Shown here: one piece after another, positions 38,178 through 47,044 of the stretch | Layout: each line of letters opens with the position of its first letter | Position numbering within the stretch: the first letter of the stretch is position 1 | DNA from: Spirochaeta sp. | GTDB taxonomy: Bacteria; Spirochaetota; Spirochaetia; DSM-27196; Alkalispirochaetaceae | NCBI GenBank assembly: GCA_007130865.1 | Contig: SLRR01000165.1 | Location: 1 to 62,714 of the forward strand | Direction: 5' to 3' | DNA: 62,714 nucleotides | Translations under genes and position numbers: made by a program | The notes under the pieces: model-generated | The model's input: the letters and a program-made list of their open reading frames with translations, nothing else | Databases searched by the model: none | Told to the model about the DNA's origin: nothing

Positions 38178-38876
38178 CTACAACTTGATCGCCAGCGCGA
38201 TGACCCGCCATTCCCGCACGCCCATCTCCGAAAGGATCTCTCCACAGCGGCAGACCGACGCGCCTGTTGTAACTACGTCGTCCACGATGATAGCTCGTTC
38301 CGGGATCCCCCGGCGAGCTGCGACTCTCCGGGATCCGTGGTACTGGTGTTCCGCGTTTTCCCGGCGGCGATCTCGATTAGACTGTTTCTGAGTTGTTCCC
38401 CGGGTGCGTTCCACCAACGGAACTATGGTGGACGGCAACTCCCGGGCGAGCACAATACTCTGATCGAATCCCCGGCTGCGACATCCCGCGACGCTACCTG
38501 GAACCGGAACCACCACGGGCGGTTCAGTATTGAACGTGTCCGATTGATCCCAGTCCCGCAGGCACCTCTCGTACAGAGGCAGAAGCAGTATGCGGGCAAA
38601 GGATGCGGCGATCTCCCGATGTCCCTGTATCTTGAGAACCTCGATTCCCCGTACCACGGCACCCTCGTATATTCGGGCGGCGACTATCCCGGGGTGCACC
38701 TCCGGCGTAAAAGGACCCGGTCCGTGTCTCAGGAGGAACGCGCAGTGGCGGCATATTCCCGGTGTGTTGCCGACGGGAATGTGAGTCTCTCCGCAGAGAA
38801 GACAGACCTCCGTGGATCCCGTTGTCAGGATGCGTCGCAGGCGGTGGCCCACGTTGTGAGAAAGCGTTCCGTGCAT
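38178..38876 (-). CDS. comF: ComF family phosphoribosyltransferase-like protein
   Basis: A 232-residue member of the ComF/GntX family, linked in other bacteria to DNA uptake. An N-terminal zinc finger with CLLC and CRHC pairs is followed by a phosphoribosyltransferase-like domain. That domain contains VVPVPGS, RSRGFDQSIVLAREL and the PRPP loop AIIVDDVVTTGAS. Residues between these (an Arg-rich NRDRRRENAEH stretch) match the family's typical basic segment. It is transcribed away from the carotenoid genes, and its stop lies ~80 bases before the nusA-operon terminator. The family is clear; the natural role here is unknown. Confidence 0.88.
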   Translation of the reverse strand: MHGTLSHNVGHRLRRILTTGSTEVCLLCGETHIPVGNTPGICRHCAFLLRHGPGPFTPEVHPGIVAARIYEGAVVRGIEVLKIQGHREIAASFARILLLPLYERCLRDWDQSDTFNTEPPVVVPVPGSVAGCRSRGFDQSIVLARELPSTIVPLVERTRGTTQKQSNRDRRRENAEHQYHGSRRVAARRGIPERAIIVDDVVTTGASVCRCGEILSEMGVREWRVIALAIKL

Positions 38877-38931
38877 AATACCGAGACGACCGGCGTCGCG
38901 CGTCCCGCTTGTGTCAAATAGCTGGATCTTA

Positions 38932-38972
38932 CCGGTTTTCGCCTTGCCCCGGGAAGACCGGAAGACTATGTT
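38932..38972 (+). promoter_or_regulatory. crtY-cruF promoter with overlapping inverted repeat
   Basis: TTGCCC (38944-38949) and TATGTT (38967-38972) are 17 bases apart, and the predicted start site falls on the crtY ATG at 38979. The -35 lies between the arms of an inverted repeat (CCGGTTTTC at 38932-38940 and GAAGACCGG at 38953-38961, one mismatch). Such a position suits a repressor or activator site. Both the promoter and operator are inferred from sequence. Confidence 0.5.
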
Positions 38973-38978
38973 TTATAG

Positions 38979-40202
38979 ATGGCTCATTTTGATTATGTGC
39001 TCGCCGGTGGTGGCGCCGCGGGGCTTTCTCTGGCGTACCACATGGTACACCGTGGACCGGCAAACAAGAAAATCGCGATCATCGATCCAGATCACAAGAC
39101 GCAGAACGATCGAACATGGTGCTTCTGGATCGACCGTCCTACGCTCGTTGATCCTGTCGTTAAGCGACGCTGGCGCCATGCCTGGTTCCACGGCCCGGAG
39201 CGGTCTCACCGTTTCAGTCTGGAACCGTATGAATATCGTATGATCCGGGGAATCGATTTCTACGAGTTCGTCCAGGGAGACCTGTACGCGCGGCCGAATG
39301 TGACGTTCATACGGGATCGCGTGGACCGGATAGAGGACGGCGAACCCCGCAAACCGGCCCAGGTACATACAGCCGGCGGAGAACGTCACACCGCGGAGTT
39401 TGTCTTTGACAGTCTATTTCTGCCCCGGGAGTTTTCCGTCGACACAAGTCGGTATTACTTCCTGAAGCAGCACTTTGCCGGGTGGACGATCCGAACGGAA
39501 GAACCGGTCTTTGATCCGGACGCGATCACTCTCTTTGACCTGAGGGTGCCGCAGAACGGTGCATTTCGATTCATGTACCTTCTGTCGGAGTCGCCCAACA
39601 GGGCCCTGGTGGAATACACGCTGTTTTCCTCGGATATTCTGCCTGCCCAGGAGTATAAGCAGGCGATCAGGGATTACATCCGCGACTACCTGGGTGATAC
39701 GGCGTACACCGTGGAGGAGGAGGAGGATGGAATCATCCCGATGACCGACCAACCCTTTTCCCGTGAGTCCGGGCAACGGGTTATGACGATCGGTACGCGC
39801 GGCGGCCGCGTTAAACCGTCCACGGGGTTTGCCTTTTTAAGAATGCAGCAGGATAGCGAAGCGATCGTCCATTCCCTCCGCGCGGAGGGTCACCCTTTTC
39901 ACGGTCGGGCAGCCCCGCCGCGATACAGAACATTTGACGCGATGATGCTCTCCGTGCTTGAGCGATCCCGCGACGGAGGACGCGACGTGTTTATCAAACT
40001 GTTCGAGCGTAATCCCATGACCAGGGTGTTGAGATTTCTTGACGAGGCTGGAGCAATCGGCGAAAACATCCGGCTCATGGCAACGGTACCGTGGGGTACA
40101 TTTATCGCGGCGTGGTTCCGGGTCAAGCGCCGACACAACCGACGGGGTAAAGCGCGCCGGGTGGACGCGTACGGCAACGCGTTTCCGGAGGACGAAGGGT
40201 GA
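38979..40202 (+). CDS. crtY: lycopene beta-cyclase, CrtY type
   Basis: Flavoprotein that forms beta-ionone rings on lycopene-type carotenoids. The 407-residue protein opens with the dinucleotide fold FDYVLAGGGAAGLSLAYHM and has the cyclase signature RTWCFWID near residue 46. A MTIGTRGGRVKPSTGFAF motif near residue 270 is typical of the CrtY/CrtL family. No ribosome binding site precedes the ATG, and a promoter predicts a leaderless message. The stop overlaps the next gene's GTG. Carotenoid genes for earlier steps (crtE, crtB, crtI) are not in this window. Whether it cyclises one or both ends cannot be read from the sequence. Confidence 0.88.
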   Translation: MAHFDYVLAGGGAAGLSLAYHMVHRGPANKKIAIIDPDHKTQNDRTWCFWIDRPTLVDPVVKRRWRHAWFHGPERSHRFSLEPYEYRMIRGIDFYEFVQGDLYARPNVTFIRDRVDRIEDGEPRKPAQVHTAGGERHTAEFVFDSLFLPREFSVDTSRYYFLKQHFAGWTIRTEEPVFDPDAITLFDLRVPQNGAFRFMYLLSESPNRALVEYTLFSSDILPAQEYKQAIRDYIRDYLGDTAYTVEEEEDGIIPMTDQPFSRESGQRVMTIGTRGGRVKPSTGFAFLRMQQDSEAIVHSLRAEGHPFHGRAAPPRYRTFDAMMLSVLERSRDGGRDVFIKLFERNPMTRVLRFLDEAGAIGENIRLMATVPWGTFIAAWFRVKRRHNRRGKARRVDAYGNAFPEDEG

Positions 40203-40954
40203 CCCCTGCCGCAGAAACGCTGCTGGGACCGCTCCCGCTGATGCCGGTATTGATCGCGTGGACCGGCGTGATGATTTCCGTGCCGCTCGTGGCTCGCCGC
40301 GGCGAAAACGGACGGCGCCGAGCGATCACGATCGGTGTATACGCCCAGGCGATTCTGGTAATCGTATACCTGACTTCCCTCTGGCCCCGGGCGATCACGC
40401 TCCGGGCAATCCTCTTCGTGCCGTTACTGGGGTGGTTTGCGGAGTTTCTGGGTTCGCGCACGGGTATTCCCTTTGGTCGCTACCATTACACCGAGGCGCT
40501 GCAACCGCAAATTTTCCGAGTACCTCTGATAATCCCCCTGGCGTGGCTGATGATGCTCCCCCCGGCGTGGGCCGTGGCGGACGCGATCCTTCCGCAGGGC
40601 CCCGCCTGGATTACCGCGATTATAGCGGCTGCAGCGTTCACCGCGTGGGACCTCTTCCTCGACCCACACCTTGTACGATGGCGCTTCTGGCAATGGGAGG
40701 ACCGGGGACGGTTTTACCTGGAAATCCCACTCACCAACTTTCTCGGGTGGTTTGGCTGGGCCTGGTTCATTACGATTCTGGTGGAGCCTCTCTCCCTGCA
40801 AGGCACGCCGCTGCTCCTGGTTTACGTGCTTACCTGGCTCTTCCAGTTCGGCGGTCACATGGTGTTCTGGAAAATGCCCGTATCCGGGCTGGTCGGGTTT
40901 TTTGCGATGGGTCTGCCCGCTGTGGCCGCTCTGTGGTCGCTCCTGAACCACTGA
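40199..40954 (+). CDS. cruF: carotenoid biosynthesis protein, CruF-like hydratase family
   Basis: A polytopic membrane protein of 251 residues with about seven helices. It belongs to the family that includes CruF and bisanhydrobacterioruberin hydratase, which add water across the 1,2 double bond of a linear carotenoid end. Recognisable blocks are AEFLGSRTGIPFGRYHYTEA, VPLIIPLAWLMMLPPAW, TAWDLFLDPHLVRWRFWQW and GRFYLEIPLTNFLGWF. These contain the acidic residues thought to bind substrate or metal. It begins with a GTG overlapping the crtY stop (GTGA). With CrtY it would give a carotenoid with one cyclic and one hydroxylated end. The family assignment is good; substrate specificity is inferred. 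Confidence 0.83.
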   Translation: MTPAAETLLGPLPLMPVLIAWTGVMISVPLVARRGENGRRRAITIGVYAQAILVIVYLTSLWPRAITLRAILFVPLLGWFAEFLGSRTGIPFGRYHYTEALQPQIFRVPLIIPLAWLMMLPPAWAVADAILPQGPAWITAIIAAAAFTAWDLFLDPHLVRWRFWQWEDRGRFYLEIPLTNFLGWFGWAWFITILVEPLSLQGTPLLLVYVLTWLFQFGGHMVFWKMPVSGLVGFFAMGLPAVAALWSLLNH

Positions 40955-41009
40955 CCTGAGAGACACTCGCTCTCCTGGGGGGTGATTTCCGACTGTTAAT
41001 TCCAGGGTG

Positions 41010-43682
41010 TCAAAGCTGTTCTTTCCACCGGTACAGGCGCTCCAGAGCGTCCCGGGGGGAACAGCTGTCCAGGTCCAGACCGGCCAGTTCCGCAAGGATC
41101 AGATCCCCCGGAGCAAAGAGTTCTCCCCCCGCGGAGAGGGAATCGCTGGAGGACTTCTCCCGGGCGGCTTCCGGTAAAGTCTCAGGTAAGCACGAATCCT
41201 CCGTGGATGACTCGGCACGACGAGACTCGAAGTACGCCAGGAGTTGTCGGGCCCGCCGGATAACGTCGTCGGGCAGACCCGCCATCCGTGCCACGTCCAC
41301 CCCGTAGGATCGGTCCGCAGCACCGGGTCGTAGTTTCTTCAGGAAAATTATCCTGTCGCCGGAGTGCTCCACCGTCATCGTCAGGCGGGCGAAACCTTCT
41401 CCGTCCAGCCCTGTCAGCTCGTGGTAGTGCGTCGCAAAGAGGGTGCGGCACCGTATCGTCCGCAACAGGTGTTCGCACACCGCCCAGGCGATCGAAAGCC
41501 CGTCGTGGGTACTCGTTCCCCGCCCGACCTCATCCATGATCACCAGACTTGCCTCCCCGGCGTTGCGGAGAATGTTGCTGGTCTCGTTCATCTCCACCAG
41601 GAACGTGGATTCTCCCCGAGCGATGTTGTCGGATGCTCCCACGCGGCAGTAAATGCGATCCGTCAGCCCGATGAGCGCGCTCTCCGCGGGAACGAAGCTT
41701 CCCGCGTGTGCCATGAGCGTGATAAGCGCGGTCTGACGGAGGACCGTCGACTTTCCCGCCATGTTCGGTCCGGTGATAAGCGCAAAACGGGTCTCTTCCG
41801 GCGAGAGTTCCAGGTCGTTCGGTACGAACTCCCCGGGTGGCAGGTTTGCTTCCACTACCGGGTGGCGGCCGCCGGTGATGCGCAGTACCGGTTCAACGCT
41901 TAACTCGGGACGGCGGTAACCCTGTAGAGTAGCCACTCGGGCGAGTGCGGCGGCGACATCCACCTGGCCGATCCGGTCCGCCAGGATTGAGAGCAGTGCG
42001 GTTTCCGTCGCGACCGCGCTGCGGAGATCCAGGAACAGCCGCTGCTCCCGGTTAACCGCTTCCTCCGTGGCGTTGTTGATCTCTGTTTCCAGTTCGCTCA
42101 GTCGCGTAGTGGTAAACCGTTCAGCGTTAGCCAGGCTCTGCCGGCGAATGAAGTACTCCGGAACACGATCCGCTTGCGAACGGGGAAGCTCGAAGAAGTG
42201 TCCCAGCATCCGATTGTACCGTATCTTGAGCGATGCGATCCCCGTGTCCCGGCGAAGCTCCTCCAGGTACTCCTCCAGCACGGATCGACTGCGGTGCTGC
42301 AATGTTCGCAGGCGGTCGAGTTCCGGGTCAAACCCGTCTCGAATTATCCCGCCCTCGTTTATCGCCACCGCCGGGTCGTCCGCCAGGGTGGCAAGGATCT
42401 TCTCCTCGATCTGTTGGGCTCTATTCCACTCGTCCGGTCGGTCCATCAACCCCGTCTCGTCCGTTCCGAACCAGTCGGGAACTATTGTCGCTACCCCCTG
42501 GGATACCCGTATAGACGCGGCGATCGCCGTGAGGTCCCGAGGATGTGCTTTCTCTACCCCCAGGCGGCCTGTGAGACGTCCCAGGTCGTGAGCTTCCTCC
42601 AGGAGGGTGCGCAGCGAGTGAAGATCCGCCTGGCGTCGATAAAGCTCGTCCACCCGGTTCAGGTGCCGCTCGATCTCTTCCAGCTCCCGGGGGGGTGCGG
42701 TGATCCGTCGACGCAGGAGGCGGCTTCCCATGGGAGTACAGGTACGGTCCATCACCGCAAGGAGGGTGAAACTCCGACCTCCGTCGTGCATATTGGTGGT
42801 GATTTCCAGGTTACGCAGCGTAGCGTCGTCCAGGATTACCACTGCTTTGTCACGGTGTCGGCGTACGTTGTGCAGGTGTCCGAGAACGTGGCGGGCGTTC
42901 TCCTCGAGGTATTCGATGAGGGGGGCCCCTGTGAGCAGCGCAGGGTCGTCCTCTTCAAACCCGAATCCATGGAGGTTTTCCACCGCCAGGATCTCCCGGA
43001 GTCGGCGGAAGGACTCGGCCCGATCAAACCCCCAATCGGGTATGCGGTTAACCACCAGATCGCGTCCCGTGCGGTCGCGGTTGCCCCGGCGTTCGCTGTC
43101 GGCGACGCTTCCCAGCCAGGAAGAGTGCTCCAGCAGCGATTCCTGCACGAGGATCTCCCGAGGGCTCAGACGAGCCAGTTCCCGCTGCAGCAGCGCGTCC
43201 ACCGCGCGGTAATCGGAGTTCTGCGCCTCGCCGGTACCAAGGGGATACGCCGCGAGCGTCAGTTCCCCGGTAGACGCGTCACACCAGCCCACACAGAGCT
43301 CGTGGTCGGTACGTCCGATCGCCACGAGGAAGTTGTTGCTTTCGGGGTCGAGGTAATCCTGATCAAAAACTGTACCGGGTGAGAGAACTTCCACCACTTC
43401 CCGCGTGGTGAGCGATTTCCCATCGGGAACTCCGGTCTGTTCACAGACTGCGACCTTGCGCCCCTGCCGGAGCAGTCTCCCGATATATCCGCGCGCCGCA
43501 TGGTGAGGAACACCGCACATGGGTGTACCCTGCCGCTGCGTCAGGGTAAGCCCCAGAAGCCGCGCGCCTTCCCGGGCGTCGTGCCCGAACATCTCGTAGA
43601 AGTCACCGAGACGGAAGAGAAGTATCGCGTCGCGGTGGCGCGCCTTGATCTCCTCGTACTGCTTCAGCATCGGGGTGGACAC
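41010..43682 (-). CDS. mutS: DNA mismatch repair protein MutS
   Basis: Mismatch-recognition ATPase of 890 residues. The N-terminal mismatch-binding domain carries the DFYEMF motif (the intercalating Phe and the adjacent Glu). Connector, clamp and lever domains follow. The ATPase domain has Walker A GPNMAGKSTVLRQ, the signature ESTFLVEMNETSNILRNA and Walker B VIMDEVGRGTSTHDG. The C-terminal part carries an acidic/Ser-rich linker. The GTG start at 43682 has GGAGG 6 bases upstream. It follows skp by 18 bases on the minus strand and converges on cruF. I saw no mutL in the window. Confidence 0.97.
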   Translation of the reverse strand: MSTPMLKQYEEIKARHRDAILLFRLGDFYEMFGHDAREGARLLGLTLTQRQGTPMCGVPHHAARGYIGRLLRQGRKVAVCEQTGVPDGKSLTTREVVEVLSPGTVFDQDYLDPESNNFLVAIGRTDHELCVGWCDASTGELTLAAYPLGTGEAQNSDYRAVDALLQRELARLSPREILVQESLLEHSSWLGSVADSERRGNRDRTGRDLVVNRIPDWGFDRAESFRRLREILAVENLHGFGFEEDDPALLTGAPLIEYLEENARHVLGHLHNVRRHRDKAVVILDDATLRNLEITTNMHDGGRSFTLLAVMDRTCTPMGSRLLRRRITAPPRELEEIERHLNRVDELYRRQADLHSLRTLLEEAHDLGRLTGRLGVEKAHPRDLTAIAASIRVSQGVATIVPDWFGTDETGLMDRPDEWNRAQQIEEKILATLADDPAVAINEGGIIRDGFDPELDRLRTLQHRSRSVLEEYLEELRRDTGIASLKIRYNRMLGHFFELPRSQADRVPEYFIRRQSLANAERFTTTRLSELETEINNATEEAVNREQRLFLDLRSAVATETALLSILADRIGQVDVAAALARVATLQGYRRPELSVEPVLRITGGRHPVVEANLPPGEFVPNDLELSPEETRFALITGPNMAGKSTVLRQTALITLMAHAGSFVPAESALIGLTDRIYCRVGASDNIARGESTFLVEMNETSNILRNAGEASLVIMDEVGRGTSTHDGLSIAWAVCEHLLRTIRCRTLFATHYHELTGLDGEGFARLTMTVEHSGDRIIFLKKLRPGAADRSYGVDVARMAGLPDDVIRRARQLLAYFESRRAESSTEDSCLPETLPEAAREKSSSDSLSAGGELFAPGDLILAELAGLDLDSCSPRDALERLYRWKEQL

Positions 43683-43700
43683 GGTCCGCCTCCGACCCGA

Positions 43701-44339
43701 CTATCGACTGATCTGTATCAGACGGTCGAGCACTTTCTCACTCAGGTCAACCTCGGAGGACCACCACTGCAGTCCCTCCGTATCGGACCGGATAATCACC
43801 GTATACCCTTCGGTTTCCGCAACGTATTGAATCGCGTTCTGAAGACGTTGCAGAAACTCGTCCGAGAGAAGCTGTTCCTGCCGTGCAGCGAGCTGCTGCC
43901 GTCGTCGTGATGTCAGATCTTCCAGAAACCGCTGGAGCTCCATGATCTGATCCTCCAGCTGCTCAGCACGCATAGTGTTACCCGCCTCTTCCGCGGTAAA
44001 GCGGCGGTCCCGGAGGTTCTCGAGCTCCCGCAGGTGATCGTCGATCTCCTGCTGGTACTGTCGGCGGAGCCTTTCCAGGTCCCGTACAGCCTGGGAGTCG
44101 CGGTAGAAGGAGTTGTAAATCTGTCCGATATTGACGACTCCCACCGTGGCGAGCTGCTGCGCCGGCAGGATCGCCGGAAGGAACGTGAAGAGAAACACCA
44201 TCGTGAGCGTTGTGGCAACCGGGCGAGCCGGGAAACGGCGTCCCGCCGGTTTACGGCAGGGACGCGACGGCATTGAAGGCGTCTTTAAAACGTGCTCGTT
44301 GGTCGAGCCGTGGTATATACCGCTTGTCTGGTTATACAT
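43701..44339 (-). CDS. skp: OmpH/Skp-family periplasmic chaperone
   Basis: Trimeric periplasmic holdase for outer-membrane proteins. The protein has an export signal whose hydrophobic core is TLTMVFLFTFLPAILPAQ at residues ~44-61. VGVVNIGQIYNSFYRDSQAV, a long coiled-coil region (ELENLRDRRFTAEEAGNTMR) and a C-terminal VAETEGYTVIIRSD segment follow. These are the Skp pattern. The N-terminal segment before the signal core is unusually long (~43 residues). The ATG at 44339 is favoured by GGGAG 8 bases upstream. A shorter start at 44273 has no ribosome binding site. Its position just downstream of bamA is the conserved arrangement. Confidence 0.88.
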   Translation of the reverse strand: MYNQTSGIYHGSTNEHVLKTPSMPSRPCRKPAGRRFPARPVATTLTMVFLFTFLPAILPAQQLATVGVVNIGQIYNSFYRDSQAVRDLERLRRQYQQEIDDHLRELENLRDRRFTAEEAGNTMRAEQLEDQIMELQRFLEDLTSRRRQQLAARQEQLLSDEFLQRLQNAIQYVAETEGYTVIIRSDTEGLQWWSSEVDLSEKVLDRLIQISR

Positions 44340-44370
44340 CGAATAATCTCCCGTTGATTCTAGTTCGGTA

Positions 44371-47028
44371 TCAGAAGAATTCCGCGCCGATCGTGAACAC
44401 CAGGTCCAGTCCCCGTCCGCTGTCGGGATCGCCCCGGTTGAAGAGGTTGCCGGTCTGCCATTCGATCTCGCCGTTCTCGTCTACCAGGAACCGCCGTGCC
44501 AGGTAGAGTCGGATTGGAAACTGAGGAATCACAAAGCGGATTCCCGTACCGATCGTAAATTGCCAGTCCTGGAGTTCCATATCCTGTAACGTCTGTCGGT
44601 CTTCCCAGTTGGTAAGGTCCGAGGTGAACTCACGGAGTACCGCGCCTTCAAAGAACGTATCCCACCAGATCACCTGCTCCGCCAGGGGCATGCGGAATTC
44701 GATCCAGTTGTTCCAGCTCGAGGCACCGCCGCTGCGGAAGGGCCAGCCCCGGGAGTTGAACATTCCGTCCAGGCGCAGGGCGTCGCTCGACTCCAGCGCG
44801 AAGTATCGGTCGTTCCCCTCGGAGAGGTAGAAGTTGGGCAGGATGAAGCTGAGTTTGGTCTGCATCGCCAGGACCATTTTCCACGACCAGTCGCCCAGGG
44901 GCAGATCCCAGAGTGTAAAGAATGCCTCCGCCGTGGACTCGGAGCGCACGAAATGCCGCTCGCCCAGGAGCATACCACCGGTGAAGTTGAACTGCTGGTC
45001 CAACCGGTACCCGCTGGAAGGGCTGAAAACGAAGTCCCGATTATCCAGGGCGATCCCTGCGCCCCAGGTGTTCACAAAGCGCCACCGCTCGTGGTTCTCC
45101 CGGGTGGTAACGCTGAACGGCCGATACACGGTGTCGTCGTAGGTTATGTACCTGATTCCGGTGCTGATCGAGGTGCGCGGTACCAGGCGTCCCGCGGGCG
45201 TGCGGAACGTGTACCCCGTGCTGGCGCCGACCCGTATGTTGTAGGCGTCGTAGCTCATCAGGTTCTCCGGGGGGATCGCCCGGAACGTGCCCCCCAGGTA
45301 CTCGTATTCCGACTGGAGATCGAATGTGCTGATCTCGTCCGCAGTGGGAACGCCGGGGAAACGGTCGCCGGCGCTGTAGTCCTGACCGTTGTAGTTCGTA
45401 TCCTCCGTGAAGACGTAGTCCTCGTGGTTGAACGGGTCCGGCACCGCGTTGGGGTCTCCCGCGGAATAGATCGGCGCCCGGGCGTCCTGGGGCTGGTTGC
45501 GTATCACCGAGCGGTCCAGGCTGAGATTTATACCACCGGACCACCGGCGTCCGAAGAGCCAGCGCTCCCGGAAATTGAAGTCGATCCGCTGGTTGATCGG
45601 CGACGCCGTGGCCTGAATTCCGAACGTCTGGCCCCGACCGAGGAAGTTGCGGTCCTGCCACTGGATCTGGGCGGAAACGGGGAACTCCTGGTTACCGCCG
45701 AAGGCGACGCCGAACGTTATCTCCGCGGTGTTCCCCTCCTCCAGGTTGATTATGAGGTCCATGAGACCGTCGGCGCTGCCCGGAGGCGTTTCCGGGGCGA
45801 TCGCCGAGAAATACTGCAGATTTGCCAGGTTGCGAAGACCTTCCCGTATCCTGGTGGCGCTGAACACATCTCCCACTTCGAGAGGTATCTCCCGCTCGAT
45901 CACGTAATCCCGCGTTTTCTCGTTACCCCGAAAAATGATGTTCTCGATATGTGCGCGGTTGCGTTCCACGATCGAAACCTCAAAGGCGATCGTATTCTGC
46001 TCCTCGTCACGGATCTCGCGACGCGTGATCTGGTTGAATATGTACCCGTTCTCGTAGTACCGGTCCGCCACGCGCTGGTAGTCGGTGTCAAAGCGGTTCA
46101 TGTCGAGGATATCGCCCGGTTGAAGCCTCACGAGTCCGCGAAGTTCATCGTCGGGAAAAATCGTGTTTCCCTCAAAGGAGATACCGTCAAACCGGTACTG
46201 CTCGCCCTCGTCTATGAAGATCGTGAGCGTCAGGTAACTGCGGTTGTCATCCGGTTCCTCCCGGACCTCCTGACGGACTTCCACCACTTCCGCGTCCACG
46301 AATCCCCGTTCGGTGTAATACCGGCGGATGCGGTTACGATCCGTCTCCAGAGTCGACGCCTGGAAGAGACCTCGGTTGAAGATGCTCCGCTCCCGGAGCT
46401 GCATGACGCCCCGCAGGGCGGAGTCCGAGGCGAACTGGTTTCCTACGAACAGAATTGACTCGATCGCCAGCTGTCGTCCCTCGTTGATCGTGAAACGGAC
46501 GGTATTCTCGTCGTCTCCCTCGATAAACTCGCCCTGCACCGATACGTCGGGGTATCCCTGTTCCAGGTACAGCGACCGGATCGCTTCCTCGTCGATCCGC
46601 AAACGGGCCCGGGTAACCATGTCGCCCGGTTTGAGCAGGATCACGTCCCGCAGTCGGTTGCGCCCAAGGCGGTTGTTTCCGGTAAACTCCACCTGTGTAA
46701 TAACCGGCCGTTCCTGTACCTCGAAACTGAGAATCATCCCATCTTCCGGTCCGCCCGGGACATCACCGGGACGAACAGCGTTGGGGATGATCTGTTCGAA
46801 CAGGTCCATCGCGTAGAGCCGTCGCTGCAGCTCGAGGAAGTTCTGCTCCGTGAAAGGCCGGTCGATGAACGGTTCCACCACCGGAAAAAGTTCGTTCTCC
46901 GAGACGGTCTCCAGTCCCTCAAACCGGATTTCCCGGATTGGTTCGTTCAGATACCACTCGGTGTTGTTCTGAGCGTGTACAATGCCGCCGACAATGATCA
47001 GCAGCAGGGCGTAGCGCATTCGTCGCAT
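44371..47028 (-). CDS. bamA: outer membrane protein assembly factor BamA
   Basis: Core of the machine that inserts beta-barrel proteins into the outer membrane. The 885-residue protein has a signal peptide (YALLLIIVGGIVHAQN) and five POTRA domains across ~30-440, for example IREIRFEGLETVSENELFPV and ITQVEFTGNNRLGRNRLRDV. The BamA barrel follows, with typical strands and the C-terminal signature ending in ...VFTIGAEFF, a terminal phenylalanine. The ATG at 47028 has GGGAG 5 bases upstream. It lies between tamB and skp on the minus strand, an outer-membrane assembly cluster. Confidence 0.96.
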   Translation of the reverse strand: MRRMRYALLLIIVGGIVHAQNNTEWYLNEPIREIRFEGLETVSENELFPVVEPFIDRPFTEQNFLELQRRLYAMDLFEQIIPNAVRPGDVPGGPEDGMILSFEVQERPVITQVEFTGNNRLGRNRLRDVILLKPGDMVTRARLRIDEEAIRSLYLEQGYPDVSVQGEFIEGDDENTVRFTINEGRQLAIESILFVGNQFASDSALRGVMQLRERSIFNRGLFQASTLETDRNRIRRYYTERGFVDAEVVEVRQEVREEPDDNRSYLTLTIFIDEGEQYRFDGISFEGNTIFPDDELRGLVRLQPGDILDMNRFDTDYQRVADRYYENGYIFNQITRREIRDEEQNTIAFEVSIVERNRAHIENIIFRGNEKTRDYVIEREIPLEVGDVFSATRIREGLRNLANLQYFSAIAPETPPGSADGLMDLIINLEEGNTAEITFGVAFGGNQEFPVSAQIQWQDRNFLGRGQTFGIQATASPINQRIDFNFRERWLFGRRWSGGINLSLDRSVIRNQPQDARAPIYSAGDPNAVPDPFNHEDYVFTEDTNYNGQDYSAGDRFPGVPTADEISTFDLQSEYEYLGGTFRAIPPENLMSYDAYNIRVGASTGYTFRTPAGRLVPRTSISTGIRYITYDDTVYRPFSVTTRENHERWRFVNTWGAGIALDNRDFVFSPSSGYRLDQQFNFTGGMLLGERHFVRSESTAEAFFTLWDLPLGDWSWKMVLAMQTKLSFILPNFYLSEGNDRYFALESSDALRLDGMFNSRGWPFRSGGASSWNNWIEFRMPLAEQVIWWDTFFEGAVLREFTSDLTNWEDRQTLQDMELQDWQFTIGTGIRFVIPQFPIRLYLARRFLVDENGEIEWQTGNLFNRGDPDSGRGLDLVFTIGAEFF

Positions 47029-47044
47029 TCAGGCTCCCTTGATT

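Noticed and set aside
40955-41009. Short GAGAG/CTCTC hairpin between convergent cruF and mutS
   Set aside because: Five-base stem and no T tract on either strand; not enough to call a bidirectional terminator.
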